A DNA stretch of 64,000 nucleotides, taken from JAWKIW01 sp041394145 (GTDB taxonomy: Bacteria > Actinomycetota > Acidimicrobiia > Acidimicrobiales > Acidimicrobilacustridaceae). The notes beneath the pieces are model-generated. The model did not search any database and was not told the DNA's origin. It saw only the letters and a program-made list of their open reading frames with translations. The stretch spans positions 1 to 64,000 of the forward strand of contig JAWKIW010000009.1 in the NCBI GenBank assembly GCA_041394145.1, read 5' to 3'. Shown here in pieces: positions 54,255-62,607 of this stretch. Within the stretch, counting starts at the first letter, position 1. Each line of letters opens with the position of its first letter. Position numbers and translations under genes: made by a program.

Positions 54255-54950
54255 ATGAGGAGCGAGCAGCGCAGCCAGCACGGTGTTGGGTCGCCACGCG
54301 GTCGTCTGCCGGCGGTCGCCGTGCTCGGCGTCTCCTACCTCGCCGGTTCGGTGCCGTTCTCGAACCTGATGGCCCGCTGGCGCGCCGGCGTCGATCTGCG
54401 GGAGGTGGGCACCGGCACGGTGTCGGGCTCCGAGCTCTACAAGCAGACGGGCCCTGTGCCGCTGGCCGTCGCCGGGATCGCCGAGGTCGCCAAGGGGGCC
54501 GTCGGCCCCCTGCTCGCCGGCCCAAATCGCCCGGTCCTCGCCGCCGTCGCCGGTGGGGCCGCCGTCTGCGGCCATGACTGGTCGGTGTTCCTCGGCGGGG
54601 CCGGCGGCCGTGGGTTCTCGGTCTCGCTCGGGGCCCTGGCGGTGCAGCACTGGCCGGGGACGGCCACGTTGCTCACCGGCTTCGTCGTCGGGCAGCTGGC
54701 GAAGCAGACCGGGCTGGGCGTGTTCGCCGCCTCGGTCGCCGTCGTGCCGGTGCTGCGGTGGACGCGGGGGCGTGACGGCGCTCTCGCCGGTGCGGCGGTC
54801 GTGGTCCCGTCGCTCGTGAAGCGCGTGGTGGGGAACCGCCCGCCCGCGCGGACGGGCGCGACGCCATACCTTGCGCGACTGGTGCTCGACCGCGACACCT
54901 GGACCAAGCCACCGACGGTCGAGCGTCGCGCCACCGGGGCGGCCTCGTGA
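54255..54950 (+). CDS. PlsY-like glycerol-3-phosphate acyltransferase homologue
   Basis: 231 residues, several hydrophobic helices. SYLAGSVPFSNLMARWRAGV matches PlsY motif 1 up to the Gly-Ser-Gly-Asn loop, which here reads GTGTVSGSELYK. EVAKGAVGPLLAG matches the Lys-Gly motif and CGHDWSVFLGGAGGRGFSVS matches the His/Gly-Gly-Lys-Gly motif with Arg for Lys. PlsY joins acyl-phosphate to glycerol-3-phosphate; the changed loop suggests a different acceptor. ATG 54255 has GGGGAGG. The GTG of the DegV gene overlaps its stop. Confidence 0.65.
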   Translation: MRSEQRSQHGVGSPRGRLPAVAVLGVSYLAGSVPFSNLMARWRAGVDLREVGTGTVSGSELYKQTGPVPLAVAGIAEVAKGAVGPLLAGPNRPVLAAVAGGAAVCGHDWSVFLGGAGGRGFSVSLGALAVQHWPGTATLLTGFVVGQLAKQTGLGVFAASVAVVPVLRWTRGRDGALAGAAVVVPSLVKRVVGNRPPARTGATPYLARLVLDRDTWTKPPTVERRATGAAS

Positions 54951-55795
54951 GCGTCGCCGTCGTGGTCGACAGCGCAGCCTCGTTGCCCACCGAGCTGCTC
55001 GAGCAGCACCGGATCGAGGTGGTGCCGATGAGCCTGATGATCGGCGGGCGCACGATGCGCGACCGGGACATCAGCACCGACGAGCTGCTCGCCCGCCTCG
55101 ACGCCGGCGAGGACGTGTCGACGTCGGGGCCCAGCCCGGGGGAGTTCGCCGAGGCGATCGAGCGCGGGCTCGAGCGGGCCGAGGGCGTGCTCGTGCTCAC
55201 GCTGTCGGCCGAGATGAGCAGCACCTTCGCCACCGCCGAGCTGGCGGCCCGGATGGCCGAGGGCACCGTGCGGGTGATCGACACCCGCTCGGCCGCCGGG
55301 GGCGAGGGCCTCGTGGCCCTGGCCGCTGCTCGACGAGCGGCCGAGGGGGCGACGATCGACGAGGTCGAGGCCACCGTGCGCGAGGTCGCCGGTCGGGTCC
55401 GCCTGGTCGCCACCCTCGACAGCCTCGACCACCTGGCCCGCAGCGGGCGGGTGCCCGGCATCGCGGGCGTCGCCGCCCACGCGCTGCACGTCAACCCGCT
55501 GTTCGAGTTCGTCGACGGTGCGGCGAAGGCCCTGCACCCGGCCCTCGGCCAGCACGCCGCTGCCGCCCGCATCGTGCAGCGGTGCCGGACCTCGCGCCCC
55601 CGCGACGTCGGCGCCCGACTCCACGTCGCCGCCCTCGACGCCCAGGCCACCGACCGGGCGCGGGCCCTCGTCGACGCCGTGCTCGTCGACGTGCCCGACG
55701 CCGACTGGTTCGTCGGATCGTTCGGGCCGGTGATGCTCGTGCACGTCGGCCCCGGGGTGTCGGGCCTGGCGTGGTGGTGGGAGCCCGTCGCCTGA
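54947..55795 (+). CDS. DegV / FakB-family fatty-acid-binding protein
   Basis: 282 residues, two-domain DegV fold. VAVVVDSAASLP starts the family, TSGPSPGEFAEAI and LTLSAEMSSTFATAE cover the phosphate/headgroup loop, VRVIDTRSAAGGEGLVALAA the acyl pocket, and LDHLARSGRVPG the second lobe. FakB proteins hold a fatty acid for the kinase FakA, giving acyl-phosphate, the substrate of PlsX/PlsY. The translational coupling to the PlsY-like gene is therefore meaningful. GTG 54947 (GTGA overlap). FakA is not in the window. Confidence 0.85.
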   Translation: MSVAVVVDSAASLPTELLEQHRIEVVPMSLMIGGRTMRDRDISTDELLARLDAGEDVSTSGPSPGEFAEAIERGLERAEGVLVLTLSAEMSSTFATAELAARMAEGTVRVIDTRSAAGGEGLVALAAARRAAEGATIDEVEATVREVAGRVRLVATLDSLDHLARSGRVPGIAGVAAHALHVNPLFEFVDGAAKALHPALGQHAAAARIVQRCRTSRPRDVGARLHVAALDAQATDRARALVDAVLVDVPDADWFVGSFGPVMLVHVGPGVSGLAWWWEPVA

Positions 55796-55810
55796 TCGGC
55801 GTGGTCCGAT

Positions 55811-55828
55811 CCGGTCGGGGCGGACCGG
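55811..55828. terminator. Hairpin between convergent degV and flippase-like genes
   Basis: CCGGTC and GACCGG form a 6-bp perfect stem with a 6-nt loop, just after the degV stop and before the end of the opposing gene. Confidence 0.4.
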
Positions 55829-55833
55829 GCGGG

Positions 55834-56949
55834 TCAGCTCGACGGCGCCGGCAGGCGCGGTTCGTCGCGGCGCCAGCCCGAGGCCGCCGCCCACACCACC
55901 CACGCCAGCGCCCCGACCGGGATCTCGAGCAGGTAGATGAAGCCGCTGAACAGCAACACGGCGGCCGCCGAGCCGACGGGGTCGCCGCCGAGGGCGACGA
56001 GCGCAGCGATGGATCCCGTCTCCACGAAGCCGACCCCCCCGGGGGTGATCGGCACCGCCGAGAGGATCCGGCCGAAGGCGTAGGCGGCGAACACGTCGAG
56101 CACGCCGAGGGCGGGAGAGCGACCCACGGCGGTGACGCACAGCCACAGCAGCGCCAGCTGGGCCATCTTGAAGCCGAGCAGGGCCGCGGTGAGCTGGCTC
56201 CACTCGTCCCGCAGGACGTGGAAGGTCTCGGCCCGGAAGCGCACCACGGCACCGGCGACGTCGAAGCGCCGACGGGCGCGCAGCAGCGTCAACGCCCGAT
56301 CGGTCGCACGCTGGGCCCAGGCGCCGATGCGCACGGCGCTCTCCTCGCTGCGCTCGACGACCACCAGGAGGCCGACCGTGACGACGAAGACGACGAGGCC
56401 GGTGGCCGCCGCCGCGACCAGGCTCGGGTTGGCGCGGGCCTGCAGCGCCAGCCCCGCCAGGGCCACCACGGGCAGGGCCAGCTTCGTCAGGAAGTTGTAC
56501 AGGCCGGTGACGGCGACCTCGACGCTGATGGTGGTGGAGGAGAAGCCCCACGATCGCCCGATGGTGTAGGTGGCGCCCACGCCGAGAGCGCCACCGAAGG
56601 GCACGACGTTCGACACCGCCGAGCCCGCCAGGTTGAGCACCTGGCCCTGCGGGTGCGTCAGTCCGGGCAGGCAGGCGGTGAGGGCGAACACGTAGATCCA
56701 CAGGCTCGCCGCCCACGTGGCGATCATCACCGCCAGCATCACCGGCTCCACGCGGCCGACCTCGGCGAAGACCTCGCCGTAGCCCGCACCGACGACCTGG
56801 GGGATGCCGTAGCCGAAGAGGAGGCCGATCATGACCGCGGCGACGACGATCCGGGGCACCCACGAGGTCCAGCCGCGTCGGGGCCGACCCGGGCGGGCCG
56901 CGGCGCGGCGGTCGGGGGGCACGGCGCCGTCGGGCACGAGCCAAGTCAA
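55834..56949 (-). CDS. LPG-synthase-transmembrane-domain (flippase-like) membrane protein
   Basis: 371 residues, about eight transmembrane helices of the UPF0104/MprF N-terminal family. Landmarks: SNVVPFGGALGVGATYTIGR and FGRILSAVPITPGGVGFVE. In MprF this part flips lysyl-PG; here the C-terminal aminoacyl-transferase domain is absent, so it is a stand-alone lipid flippase candidate. Its position between acyltransferase genes supports a membrane-lipid role. The N-terminal 30 residues are basic and Pro-rich. Confidence 0.75.
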   Translation of the reverse strand: MTWLVPDGAVPPDRRAAARPGRPRRGWTSWVPRIVVAAVMIGLLFGYGIPQVVGAGYGEVFAEVGRVEPVMLAVMIATWAASLWIYVFALTACLPGLTHPQGQVLNLAGSAVSNVVPFGGALGVGATYTIGRSWGFSSTTISVEVAVTGLYNFLTKLALPVVALAGLALQARANPSLVAAAATGLVVFVVTVGLLVVVERSEESAVRIGAWAQRATDRALTLLRARRRFDVAGAVVRFRAETFHVLRDEWSQLTAALLGFKMAQLALLWLCVTAVGRSPALGVLDVFAAYAFGRILSAVPITPGGVGFVETGSIAALVALGGDPVGSAAAVLLFSGFIYLLEIPVGALAWVVWAAASGWRRDEPRLPAPSS

Positions 56950-57120
56950 GCAGCGACCGCAACGGCCCCGAGCATCGGCCGCACCACCTCGTCGCGGTGT
57001 GCGACGCCTCGTCGGGGACCCAGCGAGACGGTCGCGGCCTCGCGGCCGGTCTCGCGGCGGCGCGCGAGGACGGGTCGGCGAGCCGCGGGTGGGCGCGGCC
57101 GGCCGCGCCCGAGCTCGGCG

Positions 57121-57524
57121 TCAGCGGTCGCGGTTGACGGTGCCGAGCCCGGCGGTGACGAACAGGCAGGTGCAGGGCTCGTCGACGTCGGCGGTGTGCC
57201 ACACGCCGCGGGGGTTGACCACGGCGTCGCCGGCCCGCAGGACGACGGTGCGCACCTGCCCGGCGGCGTCCTGGTGCAAGGTGATGGCACCGTCGGTGCA
57301 CACGACGAGCTCCTCGCCCTCGGGATGCACCTCCCAGGTGGGCCAGGGCTCGGTGAAGGTGTGCAACGACACGAGCCGGCCCTCGGCGCCGTCGGCGGCG
57401 GTCTGGTCGCCGTAGCGCTGGTACCAGGCGCCGTCACCGGTGAACCGCTCGAGGCGCACGACGGTCGCGCCCAGGCCCAGGTGGGCGGGGTGCTCGGAAA
57501 GGGGAAGACGGGGTCGTCGGCCAT
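57121..57524 (-). CDS. Cupin-domain protein, one frameshift
   Basis: About 134 residues. The single cupin barrel is shown by PTWEVHPEGEELVVCTDGAI (Gly-x5-His-x-Glu... type motif 1) and GDAVVNPRGVWHTADV (motif 2). Metal-dependent small-molecule enzyme or sensor; nothing further can be said. A frame change near 57500 joins MADDPVFPFP to HLGLGATVVRLERFTGDGAW. ATG 57524. The gap 56950-57120 has no gene I can support. Confidence 0.68.
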
Positions 57525-57582
57525 CGGGCCATGCTCGCGCTACGTCGAGGCGACGGCGAGGGGCGAGCGCGAGACTGCTCCC

Positions 57583-57840
57583 ATGTGCCGCAACATCACG
57601 ACCCTGCGTGGCCTCGAGCCGCCGGCCACCGCCGAGGAGATCGAGGCCGCTGCCCGGCAGTACGTCCGCAAGGTGAGCGGGGTGCAGACCACGTCGGCTG
57701 CGACCGAGGCGGCGTTCGCGGTGGCCGTCGAGCGGGTCACCGCAGCCACCACCGAGCTGCTCGCCGCCCTGCCGCCCCGCCGTCAGCCGCCGCGCACCGA
57801 GCCGCCCCTGCGCCGCCTCGCCGCCCGTCCGGCGGGCTGA
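57583..57840 (+). CDS. DUF2277 family protein
   Basis: 85 residues beginning MCRNITTLRGLEPPATAEEI, the diagnostic start of DUF2277. A helical QYVRKVSGVQTTSAATEAAF follows, then a Pro/Arg-rich tail. The family is widespread in actinobacteria, small, and uncharacterised; the N-terminal Met-Cys-Arg-Asn is nearly invariant and might bind metal or a cofactor. It is followed by a strong hairpin and a convergent gene. Confidence 0.85.
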   Translation: MCRNITTLRGLEPPATAEEIEAAARQYVRKVSGVQTTSAATEAAFAVAVERVTAATTELLAALPPRRQPPRTEPPLRRLAARPAG

Positions 57841-57856
57841 GGGGCTCCCGGACGCG

Positions 57857-57891
57857 CCGCGGGCGGCGCACCGTCAGCGCGCCGCCCGCGG
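57857..57891. terminator. 13-bp perfect hairpin, bidirectional terminator candidate
   Basis: CCGCGGGCGGCGC (57857-57869) and GCGCCGCCCGCGG (57879-57891) with a 9-nt loop. It lies between the convergent DUF2277 and SHOCT genes. The strongest uninterrupted stem I found in the window. Confidence 0.7.
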
Positions 57892-57907
57892 GTCGTTCGA
57901 TGTCGGG

Positions 57908-58309
57908 TCAGCCGAGCGCCTTGGCCTTGAGCCGGTCGAACTCGGCCTGGTCGATGGCGCCGCTGTCGAGCAGCTCCTTCGCCTTGGCGATCTGGTCGGC
58001 GGCGCCGCCGCCACCACCCGAGCCGGCGACGCTCTGGACGTAGGAGTCGAACTGCTTCTGGGCCTCGGCCTGCGCCTTCATCGACCGCTCGGCCATCCCG
58101 CGCCCCCGCACGATCAGGTAGACGAACACCCCGAGGAACGGGAACACGATGATGAAGATCACCCACAGGACCTTCGACACGCCCGACTCCTCGTGGTCCC
58201 GGAACAGGTCCCCGAAGACCTGGAACAGGATCATGATCCAGATGAAGAACATGAAGAACACGAACATCGACCACAAGACGTCGGTGAGCGTGATGTCGGC
58301 GATCAGCAT
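57908..58309 (-). CDS. Phospholipase-D-nuclease N-terminal / SHOCT-domain membrane protein
   Basis: 133 residues. Two transmembrane helices, SMFVFFMFFIWIMILFQVF and VLWVIFIIVFPFLGVFVYLI, of the PLDc_N type, then a Gln/Ala/Gly linker. The C-terminal SHOCT motif is IAKAKELLDSGAIDQAEFDR and following residues. Such proteins are common in actinobacteria; SHOCT is thought to mediate oligomer or partner contact. ATG 58309 has GGAGGG 8 nt upstream. Role unknown. Confidence 0.8.
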   Translation of the reverse strand: MLIADITLTDVLWSMFVFFMFFIWIMILFQVFGDLFRDHEESGVSKVLWVIFIIVFPFLGVFVYLIVRGRGMAERSMKAQAEAQKQFDSYVQSVAGSGGGGGAADQIAKAKELLDSGAIDQAEFDRLKAKALG

Positions 58310-58539
58310 GGCGGTACCCTCCCGGCGCCGAGGCGTGTCCTCGCGCCGCGGTCGAGCCTAGGAGCCCCAGCGCCCCCTGCCGTGCACCTGGGCCGTCGGG
58401 CCGACGGGCGCTGGTCGGCACGCCGCCGCGCCGCCACGACGGCGTCCGGCTCGGCCGTGCTCACGACTCCAATGATGGCCTCTCGCCCGGCGCGTGCCGT
58501 GGGCCTACCGTGGCGACGCGTCCAGCGGAAGGAGCGACG

Positions 58540-59703
58540 ATGGGGGCACCGAGGGTCCGGATCGTGCGCGGGGTGGTCGCCGCCATCGCGCTGGCGGTGA
58601 TGTGGTCGTTGCCGTCCGACGAGCAGGTCGCTTCGGCCGCACCCACCGTGACCGTCACGGAGTACGCCGCCGGCATCAGCGGCGCGCCCGGCCAGGTGCC
58701 CGGCACCATCGCCGCCGGCCCGGACGGCAACGTGTGGTTCACGGAGTACAACCAGTCGATCGTGGCCAAGATCACGCCGACCGGCCAGGTCACCGAGTAC
58801 CAGCTGCCCGCCGGCCACCACCCCTACGGCATCACCGCCGGACCCGGCGGCGCGCTGTGGGTGTCGATCGACGCCTCCACCTACGACCCGCAGACGTGCC
58901 AGTTCACCGGCGGCCACGACAAGATCGCCCGGGTCACCACGGACGGCCAGGTGACGATGTTCGACACCGTCTCACCGCACGGCAAGCCCTCGGGCATCAC
59001 CGTCGGCCCCGACGGGGCGCTGTGGTTCGGGATGTCGGGCTACCTGTGCCTGTCGCCGACGGTGATCGGTGGCTCCGGCATCGGCCGCATCACGACCGCC
59101 GGCGTGGCGAGCGAGTTCACGGCCGGCTTCGACCCCCAGGAGGGGGTGGGCAGCGTAGCCAACGGACCCGACGGGCGGATCTGGTTCACCGACCTGTTCG
59201 ACGAGCAGATCGGGGCCATGACCGCTGGCGGCACGGTCACCCACCACGCGCTGCCGTACGCCCAGTTCCCGAGCGGGCTGACCACCGGGCCGGACGGCAA
59301 CGTGTGGTTCACGATCAACCGCTCGCAGGGCGCGCTGGGCCGGTCGACGCCGGGCGGCGACCTGACGTTCTTCACGACCGGGCTGCCGAAGGACTTCGAC
59401 GCCTGGGACATCGCCGTGGGTCCCGACCAGCAGCTGTGGTTCGTCGGCGGTGGCAGCGGACTCGGCCAGATCACCACGGCGGGGACGATCACCATGGTGA
59501 GCGGCATCTCGGCCCAGCAGTACCCGGCCGCCATCACGCCCGGCCCGGCGGGCTCGAACACCTTGTGGTTCGCCGGCAACACCGTGGTGGGCAAGGTGCA
59601 GCTCCCCGCCCCACCACCCACGTCGTCGACGACGACCACGACGCCGGCCGGCACGCCGACGACGACCACGGTGCCCGCAGTCGTCCCCCGCTTCACCGGC
59701 TGA
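58540..59703 (+). CDS. Secreted Vgb-like beta-propeller protein
   Basis: 387 residues. The signal peptide is followed by about seven propeller blades, each with a (A/T)xGPDGNVWFTE-like repeat. Examples are ITAGPGGALWVSI, ITVGPDGALWFGM and TTGPDGNVWFTINR, as in virginiamycin-B-lyase/SMP30-like proteins. A Thr/Pro tail ends the protein (TSSTTTTTPAGTPTTTTVPA). The lyase His/Glu residues cannot be assigned with confidence, so streptogramin hydrolysis is not implied. ATG 58540 has AAGGAG; a TACCGT -10-like box lies at 58506-58511. Exported surface or matrix protein. Confidence 0.75.
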   Translation: MGAPRVRIVRGVVAAIALAVMWSLPSDEQVASAAPTVTVTEYAAGISGAPGQVPGTIAAGPDGNVWFTEYNQSIVAKITPTGQVTEYQLPAGHHPYGITAGPGGALWVSIDASTYDPQTCQFTGGHDKIARVTTDGQVTMFDTVSPHGKPSGITVGPDGALWFGMSGYLCLSPTVIGGSGIGRITTAGVASEFTAGFDPQEGVGSVANGPDGRIWFTDLFDEQIGAMTAGGTVTHHALPYAQFPSGLTTGPDGNVWFTINRSQGALGRSTPGGDLTFFTTGLPKDFDAWDIAVGPDQQLWFVGGGSGLGQITTAGTITMVSGISAQQYPAAITPGPAGSNTLWFAGNTVVGKVQLPAPPPTSSTTTTTPAGTPTTTTVPAVVPRFTG

Positions 59704-59725
59704 CCGCCGATCCGTGCAGCGCCCA

Positions 59726-59998
59726 TCAGGCGGCCAGGTAGCCGAGGTCGTTGGTGGCGAGGTGCAACAGGATCGGCGCGAGCAGGTTGCGTGACCGCAG
59801 GCGCAGGAAGCAGAAGACCAGACCGGCGAGCGTGGTGCTCACCACGGCGCCGAGCACGCCCAGCAGCTGGGCGGCCGGCACCGAGGCCGATGCCCCCTGC
59901 AGCGCCGGGTTGACGCGGTAGACGAGCGGCCGACCAGCCCGGATCGGGGCTGCCGTGGCGGCTATGCCGTCGTGGGGCTCGGCGCGGGCTTCGTCCAT
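59726..59998 (-). pseudogene. 3' remnant of a CPBP (CAAX-protease-like) membrane protease gene
   Basis: About 90 residues showing only the last helix of CPBP intramembrane proteases, VSTTLAGLVFCFLRLRSRNL, with motif 3 (His and Asn in PILLHLATNDLGYLAA). The Glu-Glu-x3-Arg and first His motifs are missing. The 5' end overlaps the acyltransferase gene by 37 bp, and its first residues are in a non-conserved frame. It probably became truncated when DNA was lost between the two genes. Confidence 0.6.
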
Positions 59999-61104
59999 CG
60001 GCGGCCGAAGACGAGGATGATCGGGATGGTGACGGCGATGCCGGCCGCCAGCACGACCAACCGGCTGAGCCACCAGTCGAGGTCCACCTCGGCGGGCGGT
60101 GTGTAGTCGAAGACCTTCCACAGCACGTACAGGGCGATGGCCATCCCCGTCGTGTGGAACAGGAACAGCGGCATGCTGAACCGGTTGACCAGCTCGTTGG
60201 CCCGGGTCCACCTGCCGCCGGCCTCGAGGCGTCGCAGCAGCGGCGGGCGCGCCAGCACGGCGAGGCCGGTCTGCAGCCCGCACACCCCGAGCAGGGCGAC
60301 GGTGGGCGGGGCCATGTTGGAGATCTGGTCGCCGGGCACGCCGACCATCGACGCCGGGTACAGGCCGGTCTCGATGAGGCCGAAGAGGGTGATGCCTCCG
60401 CCCAGGGCGAACGCGGTGGCCCACGAGCGCGGGCCGTCGACGATCCGGTCCCAGAAGAAGCCGAGCTGGTGGCAGGCCGCCCACACCACGAGCGTGTTGG
60501 CGATGGCGGCCCAGTCGGCGCCGTGGGCGAAGCGCAGGACGTCGTCGACGAAGGCGAGGCCGACCAGCACCACCAGCACCGCCGGCCCGAAGCGGTCGTG
60601 CAGCGCCACCATCGGCGGGGCGATCAGCACGAGCAGCAGGTACACGGCGATGAACCACAGCGGGCTCAGCACGATGACCACGGCGGAGATCACGAGGTCA
60701 CGGTCGCCGTAGTAGGCGACGGCGAGGACGCCCAGCACCACCCAGCCGGCGATCAGCGCGAGCGAGGGGACGACCAGTCGGGCGGCGCGGCCGCCGACGA
60801 AGGACCAGTAGCCGCGGCCCCTGGCCCGCATCGAGTGCCACGTCCGGCGGTGGACGTAGCCGCCGACGACGAAGAACAGCGGCATCACCTGGAAGACCCA
60901 GGTGAGCGGCCACAGGGCGTAGCTGAACTGCAGGACGCTGGTGGCCCGGAACTCGCCGTCGCCGACGTAGTAGATGCTGAACACCCAGTGCCAGACCACC
61001 ACGACGACCAGCGAGAAGCCCCGCAGGAAGTCGACGTAGACGTCGCGACCGCCGCCGGCCGCCTCGGTCGCCGGCGATCCCGTCGCCGGGGCGGTGTCGC
61101 CCAT
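59962..61104 (-). CDS. Acyltransferase-3 (OafA-like) membrane enzyme
   Basis: 380 residues, about ten helices of the acyltransferase-3 family, which transfers acyl groups onto sugars or lipids at the membrane. It starts with VYVDFLRGFSLVVVVVWHWV (the conserved Arg and helix-1 His region). Then FQVMPLFFVVGGYVHRRTWH and LWFIAVYLLLVLIAPPMV follow, with the C-terminal FSMPLFLFHTTGMAIALYVL. ATG 61104 is chosen as the first methionine before the conserved start. It precedes the CPBP remnant and follows the PlsC gene on the same strand. Confidence 0.8.
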   Translation of the reverse strand: MGDTAPATGSPATEAAGGGRDVYVDFLRGFSLVVVVVWHWVFSIYYVGDGEFRATSVLQFSYALWPLTWVFQVMPLFFVVGGYVHRRTWHSMRARGRGYWSFVGGRAARLVVPSLALIAGWVVLGVLAVAYYGDRDLVISAVVIVLSPLWFIAVYLLLVLIAPPMVALHDRFGPAVLVVLVGLAFVDDVLRFAHGADWAAIANTLVVWAACHQLGFFWDRIVDGPRSWATAFALGGGITLFGLIETGLYPASMVGVPGDQISNMAPPTVALLGVCGLQTGLAVLARPPLLRRLEAGGRWTRANELVNRFSMPLFLFHTTGMAIALYVLWKVFDYTPPAEVDLDWWLSRLVVLAAGIAVTIPIILVFGRRWTKPAPSPTTA

Positions 61105-61154
61105 GGCCGGAGCGTAGGCGGCGCCTCGGGGCGCTGCGCCGCACCCCGGCGTGG

Positions 61155-61907
61155 TCAGCGGCCCGCCTGCGCCCGGCGCTCCTTCACGTCGCGGGCGTGC
61201 TCGTTCGTCGTCGGCAGGCTTGACACGTCGCTGGTCCACAGCCGCAGCTCACGCATGATCTCGTCGCCCCGGGCGGCGACGTCGCCCTCGTAGCGACGAG
61301 GCTCGCCGACGCGGATCATCGCGACCTTGCCGAACCGTCGCTTCTCGTAGGTCACCGCGACCGGGACGAGCGGGACGTGGGGGCAGCCCTCCAGCAGCGG
61401 GATGACGAGCCGGCCGAAGTAGTGGCAGACGATGCCGGGCACGCGCGTGGCCTCGGGGTAGATGGCGACGGCACCGCCCTGGCGCAGGACCGACACGCCG
61501 ACGGCCAGGGACCAGTCGGTCGCGCCGGCGCCACCGCGCTCCAGCGGGATCTGCCCCATGCCGCGGTAGAACCAGCCGAACCGGCCCCAGAAGTGCTCGG
61601 CCTTGGCGAAGGCGGTGATCGGTCGCCACACCTTGGCCACCACCACGATCGGATCCATGAACGATTCGTGGTTGCCGACGAGGATCACCGGCCCGGTCCG
61701 CGGGATGTGCTCCTCGCCGGTGATCCGGATGCGCTGCCACGGCCGGATCAGGAACAGGAAGACCCGGATCAGCCCGCCTACGATCCAGTGGTAGGAGCGC
61801 GACCGACCGGGCCGACCGATCTTCACCTCGCCGAAGTGGGCGGCGCCCTCGTCCAGCAGCTGCTCGTAGTGGCGAGCTTCGTCCGTGTGTCCCGTGTCCC
61901 CCGTCAT
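61155..61907 (-). CDS. PlsC-type lysophospholipid acyltransferase
   Basis: 250 residues with a membrane helix (WIVGGLIRVFLFLIRPW) and the acyltransferase signature. Motif I is the His/Asp of VGNHESFMDP (Asn-His-x4-Asp). Block II is FYRGMGQIPLERGG, block III IYPEATRVPG in place of Glu-Gly-Thr-Arg, and block IV PLVPVAVTYE. It acylates lysophosphatidic acid or a related lipid. ATG 61907 is used; further in-frame starts upstream lack support. It belongs with the neighbouring acyltransferase-3 and flippase genes. Confidence 0.82.
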   Translation of the reverse strand: MTGDTGHTDEARHYEQLLDEGAAHFGEVKIGRPGRSRSYHWIVGGLIRVFLFLIRPWQRIRITGEEHIPRTGPVILVGNHESFMDPIVVVAKVWRPITAFAKAEHFWGRFGWFYRGMGQIPLERGGAGATDWSLAVGVSVLRQGGAVAIYPEATRVPGIVCHYFGRLVIPLLEGCPHVPLVPVAVTYEKRRFGKVAMIRVGEPRRYEGDVAARGDEIMRELRLWTSDVSSLPTTNEHARDVKERRAQAGR

Positions 61908-62044
61908 GGCAGGACCGATGGTGGTCGGGACGGCGTGCCGGCGCCAGTCTCGTCGCCCGACGAGAGCCGGGACGAGGCGGACGAGTCGCCCGACGTGGGG
62001 CGCTCTGCCGGTCGGGCCGTCGGTGCCGAGCCACGTGTCAGGCT

Positions 62045-62468
62045 GTGCCGGTGATCGACGAGGGCGCGCTCGACGACGACACGGTGGTCGCCGAGGTGCG
62101 CCGCGTTCGAGGCGTACGAGCGGGCGCTGGTGGCCAACGACGTCGCCGCCCTGGACGGGTGGTTCTGGGCCGACGAGCGGACCGTGCGCTTCGGTGTCGC
62201 CGAGCAGCTCTACGGGTTCGATGCCGTTGCCAGGTGGCGGGCGGCCGCACGACCGGTGCCGGCCGACCGTCGCGTGGGTCCGGTGGTCGTGACCGCGCTC
62301 GGGCCCGACGTCGCCGTGGCGGCCTGCGAGTTCCGCTCGTCGTCGACGCCGGCGGTCGGCCGGCAGTCCCAGGTGTGGGCCCGCCTGGCGCAGGGATGGC
62401 GGATCGTCCACGCCCACGTCTCCGCCCACGACGAGCCGGGCCGAGGCGGCCCCGACGAGCCGGTCTGA
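62045..62468 (+). CDS. AtzH-like / SnoaL-fold protein (DUF3225), one frameshift
   Basis: About 140 residues of the NTF2-like fold. FEAYERALVANDVAALDGWF, ERTVRFGVAEQLYGFDAVAR and WARLAQGWRIVHAHVSAH match the AtzH/DUF3225 family, a small partner often found beside amidases. A shift near 62103 separates IDEGALDDDTVVAEVR from AFEAYERALV. GTG 62045 or 62051 may start it. No amidase gene is adjacent, so its partner is unknown. Confidence 0.7.
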
Positions 62469-62594
62469 GCCGGCCCCGCGCCCGGCGCGGCGCCGGGCGA
62501 TCGGTCAGCCACCGTTCACGATCCGGGTAGGTCGGCGTCAGCCAACCGACCCGGCGCGGCAACGGTCGGGAAACCCGGGGCAACGGCTGATTCC

Positions 62595-62600
62595 TAGGTT
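62595..62600 (+). promoter_or_regulatory. -10 box, leaderless, GntR regulator
   Basis: TAGGTT followed by 7 nt and GTG 62608, the same geometry as upstream of the regulator at 3372. Confidence 0.55.
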
Positions 62601-62607
62601 CACCTGC

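Noticed and set aside
58540..59703. Streptogramin lyase (antibiotic resistance)
   Set aside because: Only the generic propeller repeat is present; the lyase catalytic residues cannot be identified and a Thr-rich tail suggests a surface protein.
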